A DNA stretch of 64,000 bases from Paenibacillus allorhizosphaerae. GTDB lineage: Bacteria > Bacillota > Bacilli > Paenibacillales > NBRC-103111. Position numbers and translations under genes: made by a program. Position 1 is the stretch's first letter. Each line of letters starts with the position of its first letter. Below are positions 17,306-24,621 of the stretch, piece by piece. Location: contig NZ_CAJVCE010000024.1 in assembly GCF_910594985.1 (NCBI RefSeq), positions 1 through 64,000 on the forward strand. The letters are read 5' to 3'. The notes below the pieces were generated by a model that saw only the letters and a list, made by a program, of their open reading frames with translations, was not told the DNA's origin and ran no database searches.

Positions 17306-19558
17306 GTGTTCCGCGGATTGGCGATTCGCAACTCATTGTTTTTCAGAATTTTCATCGGATACGTCGTCGTCATCCTGCTGTTCGCTGTGTTTAATATCGG
17401 GGCGTTCACTTTCTTTAAATCGACGATTCAAAACGAAATTATCCAATATAACCAGCTGATGCTGAAAAATACGGCCGAGCGTTACAGCACGCATTTTAAC
17501 CGGATCAAGAACCTGCTGTTCGACTATTCCGGCGAAGAGGACGTCATTGGCTTCAACCGGCAGCTGCTGACGAAAGATCCTCAAGATATCGACTATCTTC
17601 AGGCCAAAAAAATGATCGCGAACTTGCGCCGCGACATCTATAACCCGCTCTTCTATCTGGATGATATGATTATCCACTACAAGTCGGCTTCATTTACTGT
17701 CGGAAAAGACGGCAGCAGCGACGCGGAGGAACTATTCTCCCGCCTGTATACAAGCGACCTGTACGGCTATTCTTTCTGGAACGACCGTTTCCAGAAACCG
17801 GCTTATTTCCAGTTGCTTCCTTCCGACGTCTTCTATAAGGTGGCCGACCGGTCGGAGCGCAAAGAGCTGATCCCGTTTGCCTTCCGGCTGATGAGCAGCA
17901 ATTATCAGATTATCGCCTTCATTGACGTTGCCAAAACGCAGGCCGCCTTCTTCGGTACGGGCGACAAGCGGCAGTTTATGATTATCAACAAGGAAGGTTC
18001 GGTCATTTACCGTTCGTCGGAAAGCTTGTCGGCCGCCGCCTTGCCTGCCTTCGATGCCGATTCCAACTTTACGCTGCAGGAAGAGCAGTATTTTTTCCGG
18101 GAGACGGATGACGACGGTCTCGTCTATGTGACGATCGTTCCTTACGCGAGCATTGCCTCGCAGGTCGGGAAGGTGAACTTGACGCTCCTGTTCATTTTCG
18201 TACTAACGCTCGGCATCGGCCTTGTCGCTTCGTTCTATTCAAGCAAACGGGTGCATTCGCCGATCAAGCAGTTGATCACGGCGATTACGGACCGCGATCC
18301 GCTCAAACAGCCCAGCCGCATCCGCGAAGTGGATTTCATTCAAAGCAAGCTGCACGACCTCATGATGGAGCGCGACGCGGTGCAGAGTGAGCTGACGCAC
18401 AACAAGTCGGTGCTGACAAGCTACAGCTACATTAATAAGCTGAAAAGCATCAACAGCGATATTAGCGTGTGGCAGGACTTCATCCACGCGGAAGAAAGCT
18501 TCACGATCGTGCTGTACCGGCTCACCTTCCGCCGCGCGGCATTCGAGAAGCTGCAGCTGCTGGAGGACCGTGCCGCCACTTACATCCGCGAGCATATCGA
18601 CCTGATGATGGAAGGCCGCTTCCCGGGGTCACACACGTTCCAGATGGAAAATAACGAGATCTTGTCCGTCATCGTCGGGAATGACGATACGGATGCGCTG
18701 CAAGAGCTGCTGCTTATGCTCAAGCAGCAGCTCGACAACGACCGCGAGTACTGCCTCGTCTCGATCGCCGTCAGTTCGTTTTACCATCAATCGTCGCAAT
18801 TTAACGACGCGTACCGACAGGTGCAGGATCTGGCGCGGCAAGCGCGGCTAATCGAGGAGACGCAGCTGATCTGGCAGCCGCGGCCGCTCGCGACCACGTT
18901 CGCTCTCAGTCCGAGCCAAGACCAGGAACTGAATGCGTGCATCCAAGCGGCGGATTCAGCCGGTGCCTTGCAGCTCATCGAGCGCACCTTACTTGATATG
19001 CAGCAAAAAGAAGCGTCCGTGGGCCAATTCCAGTTTTTTGCGGACGCCATGTGCTCAAAGATATGGAAATTTATGGAAATATTCAAAATCGAACCCGAGC
19101 AGACACAAAAGCTTCAGCCGCTTGCCGAGCAGTTGAAACAATGCTGTACGGTAGTCGAATATACGGAACAGTTCGAACGTCTGATGACGGAAGCCGTCTC
19201 CCTCATCCAGGACAAGAAAGAAGAAGCCGATCCGATCGTCAGTTACGTGATGGAGGTGCTTCATACGAGGTATGTGGAAGATATTTCGCTCGACTACTTG
19301 GCCGACAAGCTCAACATGTCGAACGCATACCTATCGGTTTACATTAAAGAGAAGACCGGCGTCAACTTCATCGATCACCTGAACGACATCCGCATCTGCA
19401 AGGCGCGCGAGCTGCTGGTCGGCACCGACCTCAGCATACAGGTCATCAGCGTGCGCAGCGGCTACCGCAACATCACGTCGTTCAACCGGATGTTCAAGAA
19501 GTGGACCGGCATGACGCCGGGCGAATACCGGCGGAACCATGCGGCGGAGACACTGTAG
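17306..19558 (+). CDS. Membrane-anchored AraC-family regulator, system 1
   Basis: A 750-residue one-component regulator. One membrane span lies near residues 13-35, an extracellular sensor (Cache-like by arrangement) spans about 36-290, a second span ends in VASFYSS near 312, then a cytosolic linker and an AraC DNA-binding domain over the last 100 residues (two helix-turn-helix units, ending KKWTGMTPGEYRRN). No kinase or receiver domain was seen, so signal should pass directly to DNA binding. The GTG at 17306 follows GGAAGGAGCG; the ATG at 17299 is out of frame. It is divergent from the first importer operon and is its likely activator. The 233 bp after it (19559-19792) show nothing recognisable. 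Confidence 0.88.
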   Translation: MFRGLAIRNSLFFRIFIGYVVVILLFAVFNIGAFTFFKSTIQNEIIQYNQLMLKNTAERYSTHFNRIKNLLFDYSGEEDVIGFNRQLLTKDPQDIDYLQAKKMIANLRRDIYNPLFYLDDMIIHYKSASFTVGKDGSSDAEELFSRLYTSDLYGYSFWNDRFQKPAYFQLLPSDVFYKVADRSERKELIPFAFRLMSSNYQIIAFIDVAKTQAAFFGTGDKRQFMIINKEGSVIYRSSESLSAAALPAFDADSNFTLQEEQYFFRETDDDGLVYVTIVPYASIASQVGKVNLTLLFIFVLTLGIGLVASFYSSKRVHSPIKQLITAITDRDPLKQPSRIREVDFIQSKLHDLMMERDAVQSELTHNKSVLTSYSYINKLKSINSDISVWQDFIHAEESFTIVLYRLTFRRAAFEKLQLLEDRAATYIREHIDLMMEGRFPGSHTFQMENNEILSVIVGNDDTDALQELLLMLKQQLDNDREYCLVSIAVSSFYHQSSQFNDAYRQVQDLARQARLIEETQLIWQPRPLATTFALSPSQDQELNACIQAADSAGALQLIERTLLDMQQKEASVGQFQFFADAMCSKIWKFMEIFKIEPEQTQKLQPLAEQLKQCCTVVEYTEQFERLMTEAVSLIQDKKEEADPIVSYVMEVLHTRYVEDISLDYLADKLNMSNAYLSVYIKEKTGVNFIDHLNDIRICKARELLVGTDLSIQVISVRSGYRNITSFNRMFKKWTGMTPGEYRRNHAAETL

Positions 19559-19792
19559 GCCGCGGCAGCTGTCGATGGGCAACGAATGCGGCCACGCAGT
19601 GCAGCCATGGCGCAGCGGCTCGGCTCTATGGTCGAGGCGCTTGTGCCATGGCAGACGGCTGCGCAACGCTGCGCCGTAAACGCATATCCGGGTTCGCTCG
19701 CACCGGGAGGTCACAGCGACAGCAACGGGTCGAGTCCGACGCCCCTGCAGCGCCATAAACGCGCGCGATTTTTACCTGCTGATAGCGGAAGC

Positions 19793-20239
19793 TTACTTCC
19801 CCCATGCTCTGAAATCGTCGCCGCATTTGGTTTTCGTGATTTTCAAATAGTTATGTCTTATGACGGTTGAACCGGTCTCGGACGCACCGTTGCCGCGCAC
19901 GTTGACACAGCTTTTATCAATCGGCGTTCTCCGCCCGTCCTGACTGACGTAAAAATATTGATCGGTTACCAGTCCGTATTCCATATCCGGCTTTGAGGTG
20001 TCGAACGTACCGTCAGCTCGAATCGGAATGACGTCGTATTTTCCTTCCTTTGCAAGCCCGGGAGCCCCCGCAACGTTATAGTTGACTTGAATGTCGCCCT
20101 CATAGCCTTCCGGAATTAAATAAATATCGTCCGTCGAAGAGGAGTCGGTAACCCCTAGATAGACGACGAGTGCAAGCACAAGGATCAATCCGCATGTGGC
20201 GACAGCTCCAACCGTATATTTTAGGCGCTTTGTTGCCAC
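19793..20239 (-). CDS. Small membrane-anchored protein of unknown function (DUF6843-like)
   Basis: About 148 residues: a short basic N-terminus, one hydrophobic segment (YTVGAVATCGLILVLALVVY), then an outside domain with YLIPEGYEGDIQVNYN and YFYVSQDGRR. The IPEGYEG opening resembles the DUF6843 group; this is recalled by motif only. The GTG at 20239 has GAGAGGGGG seven bases upstream and is preferred. A GTG at 20305 with AAGGA gives a 170-residue form. It lies about 90 bp downstream of a secreted protein gene on the same strand and is probably cotranscribed. Function unknown. Confidence 0.6.
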   Translation of the reverse strand: MATKRLKYTVGAVATCGLILVLALVVYLGVTDSSSTDDIYLIPEGYEGDIQVNYNVAGAPGLAKEGKYDVIPIRADGTFDTSKPDMEYGLVTDQYFYVSQDGRRTPIDKSCVNVRGNGASETGSTVIRHNYLKITKTKCGDDFRAWGK

Positions 20240-20331
20240 CTTTTTGCCCCCTCTCTTCCCCGCCGAATGGTGGAATAACGGAAATCTTTCTAGGTTTTTG
20301 AACACTGTATCCTTGTGATTTCTCTTCTAAA

Positions 20332-21825
20332 TTAATAGCCCGCATCCGGGTATTCCCGAGTAATCTCCTTCAGCTCGTAATCCCACCAAGTGCGGCCCAT
20401 CCCCTGATTTACATTGCTGATCGTATTGTTCCGCACAACGTATATATTCTTATCCCGATCCACGTAAGCGTCGAGATTATCGGCGATCAATGGCGCGCCT
20501 TCTAAGATCGTTTCTTCCGTCAAATCGCCGATTTTATCGTACGTTCCGTCGCTGTGCAGCCGGAAATAACCGGTAGTCGGTGGAGACGCGTTCTCCGGCC
20601 GGAACAGCTCGTAAGCTTGAACGATCAGCTCGTTGTCTTCATCATGAAGGACTCGCACGTACTGCGCGTTCAGGATTTGGCTCCAGCTGCGATGCGTTCC
20701 GTCCGCACCGACCCACAGCACCTCTCCGCGCTCCGAGCCTGTTCGTGCCGACAATCGTGTGGGCGAAGACGTCCACAACCATGCGCCATCGTTTGTTTTT
20801 CGCACACCGACGACGCTTCTTCTAAAATCCGTCAATTCTTCCGCGACTCCTTGATGCACGATGACAAGCCGCCTGGAGGCCGGCGTTTCTACGGGATTGC
20901 GCGGGCCGGTAGGAATACGGAAGGTGAACACCTTCGTGTCCGCTCCCAGTTCTATCACGCTTTCACCGTACAGAAACGCATCCTTTGGAGTGTTTTCGTC
21001 CCGATCGGCCAGCCGGTTGCCGGCTTCTTCTTTTTCGACCGAAATCAGCGGTTTCCCGTCGTACCAGAGCTGGTGATCCTGATACACCGTCTGCTTCGGT
21101 TTAATCTCCTGTTGAGGCGGCACGCTCTCCATAGCTGCCTGGCGGGAGGCCATGATTTGCTTGCTCTGCTGGGCCGTGAGCAGCTCCGGTAAGCCTTCAA
21201 GATTTTTAGGGATGCGGAACATGCGGTCCTTGACGTTGTGCACAAAAGTATACAAACTATCGTCATCGTCGTAGATGATCCCGGACATGTAGCGCCGCTG
21301 ACTGGTCGCGATGCTCAATCCGTCTGCGTCGCTCCAGGTTAGCTTCCAACGGAACCGATTCACCGCATAATCCCAGGTCAGCGGGAAATAGGTAACGTCT
21401 TGAAACACAAGGAGCGGATACGTTTGCTCCGCATTGCTTACCGCTTCCCGATTTACTCTGACGGGAAAGTCCGCCACTTGGGCAGCGTAACGACCGCTAC
21501 GGAATGAACCTCCCGTTTCGGGCTCCGGTTTGATGCTCAGCGGCATATCGAGATTGACTTCGAGTCCGTTCTCCTCGCTCCAGCTCGACTGCAGTCCCGT
21601 TGCTTGGCTGACCGACCAGGTCATCGGTATGTACGTAATATCGTTATATGTGAGCAGCGGGTATTTCAGATGCGCGTTGTCAAGTTCAATACCGTCAAGC
21701 TCCACCGGAAAAGCCGGTAACGTGACCGTCACATCCTTGGAAGCCGCATGCGCGGGTCCCTCCGCCAAAGTGAATGTAAGGCCGGAAGCCAATAAGACGA
21801 CAAGCAGCACTGATTTAAGTTTCAC
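20332..21825 (-). CDS. Secreted protein of unknown function with copper-amine-oxidase-N-like repeats
   Basis: A protein of about 497 residues with a signal peptide (cleavage near AHAAS). The first 170 residues hold two related units, each with a Val-containing start (VELDGIEL / VRVNREAV) followed by YPLLTYNDITYIPMTW / YPLLVFQDVTYFPLTW. These resemble the copper amine oxidase N-terminal / stalk-protein repeats common in Paenibacillus secreted proteins. The rest reads like a beta-propeller-type or WD-like sensor region but has no motif I recognise. The GTG at 21825 has AAGGAG ten bases upstream; a GTG four codons earlier lies too close to that site. Likely surface-located with the next gene as partner. 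Function unknown. Confidence 0.7.
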   Translation of the reverse strand: MKLKSVLLVVLLASGLTFTLAEGPAHAASKDVTVTLPAFPVELDGIELDNAHLKYPLLTYNDITYIPMTWSVSQATGLQSSWSEENGLEVNLDMPLSIKPEPETGGSFRSGRYAAQVADFPVRVNREAVSNAEQTYPLLVFQDVTYFPLTWDYAVNRFRWKLTWSDADGLSIATSQRRYMSGIIYDDDDSLYTFVHNVKDRMFRIPKNLEGLPELLTAQQSKQIMASRQAAMESVPPQQEIKPKQTVYQDHQLWYDGKPLISVEKEEAGNRLADRDENTPKDAFLYGESVIELGADTKVFTFRIPTGPRNPVETPASRRLVIVHQGVAEELTDFRRSVVGVRKTNDGAWLWTSSPTRLSARTGSERGEVLWVGADGTHRSWSQILNAQYVRVLHDEDNELIVQAYELFRPENASPPTTGYFRLHSDGTYDKIGDLTEETILEGAPLIADNLDAYVDRDKNIYVVRNNTISNVNQGMGRTWWDYELKEITREYPDAGY

Positions 21826-21998
21826 GGTGCATTCCACTCCTTATCCTTGTAAACTCAGCTTCTGTCTCTCGTTATTTTTGACTGTCGAAGTCCGCAATAA
21901 GTTTCACTAAGAGCACAAATTTATTAAGGCAAACTTGTCACTTTTTGTGCGATTGCTCTCTGCCCATCGGCCTATTTGCCGAAGAGTGCCGGTTGTGC

Positions 21999-22027
21999 TT
22001 GATCTTTCTTCAACCGGATTATATAAT
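21999..22027 (+). promoter_or_regulatory. Consensus promoter of a small transcription unit
   Basis: TTGATC (21999-22004), a 17-bp spacer and a perfect TATAAT (22022-22027). It points at a small reading frame and two terminators, not directly at the GNAT gene 340 bp further on. Confidence 0.6.
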
Positions 22028-22061
22028 GATGCGTATCCCTAATAATCTAAGGAGAGATTTG

Positions 22062-22157
22062 TTGATCTTAACAATGTCAATTTCATATGGCAAGCAAGTC
22101 CAGCGCATCGCCGACCATGGCAATGTTTATTTCTTGTTGGACCTTATTGCCGCGTGA
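22062..22157 (+). CDS. Small ORF (31 codons) behind a consensus promoter
   Basis: AAGGAGAG at about 22049-22056 is followed by a TTG at 22062 and an open frame of 31 residues ending GNVYFLLDLIAA before TGA. An internal ATG would give 27 residues. Nothing in it is recognised. With the promoter upstream and terminators at 22220-22246 and 22280-22317 it would make a transcript of about 200-280 nt, which could code for a peptide or act as an RNA. This is the main content of the 527-bp gap between 21825 and 22365. Confidence 0.35.
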   Translation: MILTMSISYGKQVQRIADHGNVYFLLDLIAA

Positions 22158-22219
22158 TTTGTTAAGAACAACGGAGATCTCGTCAAAGCCCTGGGTAATA
22201 ATTTCTCCAGCAGCGTGAT

Positions 22220-22246
22220 CCGTGCTAAGTTCAGCACGGTTTTTTT
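22220..22246 (+). terminator. Terminator of the small transcription unit
   Basis: CCGTGCT-loop-AGCACGG followed by seven Ts. Confidence 0.8.
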
Positions 22247-22279
22247 ATGCCATTGCTGCGGAGGATGTGCTGCCTTACC

Positions 22280-22317
22280 GGCCTAGAATGGACCTACGTT
22301 CATTCTAGGCCGTTTTT
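22280..22317 (+). terminator. Second terminator-like hairpin
   Basis: GGCCTAGAATG pairs perfectly over 11 bp with CATTCTAGGCC around a 10-base loop, followed by GTTTTTCG. It lies 48 bp before the GNAT start, so it might also act as a leader hairpin. Confidence 0.6.
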
Positions 22318-22364
22318 CGTTTTCACAGATCACAGGGATAAAAAAACGGAAAAGAGGATGAAAA

Positions 22365-22883
22365 ATGAAGTTTGAAACAAACCGTCTGTTTTTAGTTGCG
22401 ATGGATCTTCAAATGATTGACGCTGCTGCCCGAAATGATATGCAGGTGTTTGAATCTCTCGGCTATAAGAGCAGCGATGAATGGCCTAGCGCGGATTTTC
22501 GCGAAGCGCTGCCGTATTATCGGGAGCTGCTCGTCAATAACAATGGAACAAGAGGATTTGATTCCTGGATCATCGTCGAAAAGAACACGAATGAAATCGT
22601 TGGAGGCGTCGGATTTATAGGCGATCCCGACCCGGAGGGCATGATTGAAATCGGATTTGGGATTAATGAGAGCCACAGGCGAAAGGGCTATTGTTACGAA
22701 GCTGCGAAAGCGCTGCTGGACAGGGCTGTGAACCATGATGAGGTTAACCGCATCACGGCCCGTTGCGAGCCGGATAACATCGGCTCAAGAACAGTCCTAG
22801 AGAAGCTGGGATTTATAACGGAATCTGCGGATGAGGAGGTGCTCCATTGGGAATATTGCGGAATTCGCAAATCTCCGGTCTGA
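22365..22883 (+). CDS. GNAT-family N-acetyltransferase
   Basis: A 172-residue GNAT acetyltransferase of the RimJ/RimL-like type. The acetyl-CoA pyrophosphate loop reads INESHRRKGYCYEAA (the RxxGxG/A-type turn), preceded by the beta-strand GMIEIGFGI and followed by ITARCEPDNIGSRTVLEKLGF, the usual C-terminal signature. It is cytosolic; the acceptor amine is unknown. The ATG follows AAAGAGGATGAAAA. A bidirectional terminator lies between it and the convergent fused gene. Confidence 0.88.
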   Translation: MKFETNRLFLVAMDLQMIDAAARNDMQVFESLGYKSSDEWPSADFREALPYYRELLVNNNGTRGFDSWIIVEKNTNEIVGGVGFIGDPDPEGMIEIGFGINESHRRKGYCYEAAKALLDRAVNHDEVNRITARCEPDNIGSRTVLEKLGFITESADEEVLHWEYCGIRKSPV

Positions 22884-22920
22884 TCCCTTTCTATGTTCTT
22901 GAGCGTCATATAACAAAAGA

Positions 22921-22954
22921 AAATCCCGTACACCTAAAGGTGAACGGGATTTTT
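22921..22954. terminator. Bidirectional terminator
   Basis: AAATCCCGTACACCT pairs with AGGTGAACGGGATTT (one mismatch), flanked by A and T runs on either side, between the GNAT gene and the convergent gene at 22973. Confidence 0.8.
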
Positions 22955-22972
22955 GCATACAAGCTCTCCGTG

Positions 22973-23695
22973 CTAAGCCGTCTCCACTTCGTCCGCTGCA
23001 GCGAGCGGCTGGACGCGGGTCACGCTTCGTTTCCCTTCGATGCTAATCGGCACATCGCCGTCCACCGTTACCCGGCGAACGATACGATGCTGATCGCCGT
23101 AATCGTTAATCGCGTAATGCTGCGACGCCCTGTTGTCCCAGATAACCACGTCGCCAGCCGCCCAGCGCCAGCGGACCGTATTTTCGAGTCGTGTCACATG
23201 TCCCTGCAGCACGGACAGCAGATGAGCCGAATCTATAGACGAGAGGCCGACGATTTTCTTGACGAAATGTCCGAGCACGAGCGTCCGCTCCCCTGTTTCC
23301 GGATGCACTCTTACCACCGGATGCTCCGTTTCGTATACGGTGGAAGTAAACACGTACCTTTCATCCATCCGCAAGCTTGAGAAATACAGCCCGGGAAATC
23401 GTTCATTCACAATCTCGTTAGGCATGCCTGATATTATACCGTTATTCATTTCTCTCCAAAGACTACTGCTTTCTACGGGGACATGAAGCGCTCTTGAAAG
23501 CTCATTCGCCGTATCTAACACACGCTGCAAGTCGCTGCTAACGATACGATGCACATTAAATATAGGTTGATGATCCTTAAGGTAACGGCCCAGCTTCTCT
23601 GATTGCCTGTATCCCTCAACGATAAATCCCCGTTGGCTCCAACCTCCACGAAATCCGTCTTCATCTTTACCATGCCTTACAAAGTAAATAGCCAT
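22973..23695 (-). pseudogene. In-frame fusion relic: histidine phosphatase N-half joined to TauD/TfdA dioxygenase C-half
   Basis: A 240-residue open frame made of two unrelated halves. Residues 1 to about 113 are the N-terminal half of a phosphoglycerate-mutase-like phosphatase: VRHGK with the phosphorylated His, then [12 protein letters not shown] and [15 protein letters not shown]. The second catalytic His region is missing. From about residue 114 it is the C-terminal part of a taurine/alpha-ketoglutarate dioxygenase: [18 protein letters not shown], then [14 protein letters not shown] with the distal iron His, then [11 protein letters not shown] with the 2-oxoglutarate Arg. The first iron ligands (HxD) are missing. 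Neither half should be active. The start has a strong AAGGAGGAACTA site. Best read as a deletion that joined two neighbouring genes near 23352-23356; a new function is possible but unsupported. Confidence 0.75.
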
Positions 23696-23831
23696 TAGTT
23701 CCTCCTTGAACTGCCGTAACTAAATAAAATCAGTTCCACATATATTTAGGTATTCTTTTTTTGTATCTTGTCTGTCCGTGTGTGCGGCATAGGATTGTCT
23801 TTTGATGCCACGTTTTTTTGGCAACTTCTTG

Positions 23832-24362
23832 TTAACTTTTCAAATGTTCTACAGATGCAAAACCATCAATTTTGAAATTCCCATTTTCGTAAACGAGCTT
23901 CGTGATCGAGCATTCGGGAACCAGATCGCTTTGGACGGCTACAAAATGAGGGTGCCAAACATTTAGCTGATTCTCGGGAAACGTATGTACAAGAAAATCC
24001 GTAATTAACCCGCCATGAGTTACAAGGACTACGTTACTTTCGGGCGGATGTGTTTCTGCCAGTTCGAATAATAATGATGCGAGGCGTACACCTGCCTGCT
24101 TCGCGGAATCACCTACAGGCGGTATATAGCCGGGCTCGCGCGTACATCGCTCCCACATCGCGACGAATTCGTCAAATGTTTGTTCAGGTAAATCTCCCCA
24201 GTTCGCACGTTCCCGCAACCGGCTATCCTCGAAAATAGGCGATTTCGTTGTTAATGCGATATATTCGGCGGTTTCTTTGGCCCTTCGAAGCGGACTCGTA
24301 ACAATCGTTGTTATCGGCCGGTTCCGAAACCAATGAGCGGTCCTCTGCGCTTGTAATTTCAT
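23832..24362 (-). CDS. Histidine phosphatase family protein lacking the N-terminal RHG motif
   Basis: About 176 residues of the phosphoglycerate-mutase-like phosphatase family. TIVTSPLRRAKETAEYIA, the Glu region RLRERANWGD and the second His motif VVLVTHGGLITDF are present. The N-terminal strand with LxRHGE, which holds the phosphorylated His, is absent. The ATG at 24362 has AGCAGGAGGTTTATAGA just upstream, and its codons lead straight into LQAQRTAHWFRNRP, a place normally about 30 residues into the fold. This looks like an internal deletion just after the start codon, leaving a protein without its nucleophile. The frame can be extended to 24398 but adds no motif. It lies 136 bp upstream of the fusion relic on the same strand. 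Confidence 0.72.
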   Translation of the reverse strand: MKLQAQRTAHWFRNRPITTIVTSPLRRAKETAEYIALTTKSPIFEDSRLRERANWGDLPEQTFDEFVAMWERCTREPGYIPPVGDSAKQAGVRLASLLFELAETHPPESNVVLVTHGGLITDFLVHTFPENQLNVWHPHFVAVQSDLVPECSITKLVYENGNFKIDGFASVEHLKS

Positions 24363-24555
24363 TCTATAAACCTCCTGCTGTTTCGAAAAATAATTCATTA
24401 AACATCTAATTATATATTTATCGAATTAAATTTCAATGCTCCTTCCACTGCTTACGCTAGATGTGACTAACTATGGCTCTTCCCCGCCCTCTTCTTCACT
24501 GTCGCAATAAAACCACGGTACTAGTCAAAGTTAGTACTGTCGGAACAACCGGATC

Positions 24556-24584
24556 TTGATTAAGATGTTTTTAAGACCTAGTAA
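24556..24584 (+). promoter_or_regulatory. Candidate promoter of aas-lplT
   Basis: TTGATT (24556-24561), 17 bp, TAGTAA (24579-24584). An inverted repeat, GTACTA (24518-24523) and TAGTAC (24532-24537), lies just upstream and may be an operator. Confidence 0.4.
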
Positions 24585-24621
24585 TAAAGGCAGCCCATCA
24601 CATTGGAGGTTGAGCCGACTC

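Noticed and set aside
19559-19792. Short frames on both strands in the GC-rich gap after the first AraC gene
   Set aside because: They have no ribosome sites or conserved features and overlap one another; the gap is left without a call.
24363-24398. Extension of the RHG-less phosphatase to the ATG at 24398
   Set aside because: The extension does not restore the missing RHG segment, and the ribosome site lies inside it, pointing to the ATG at 24362.
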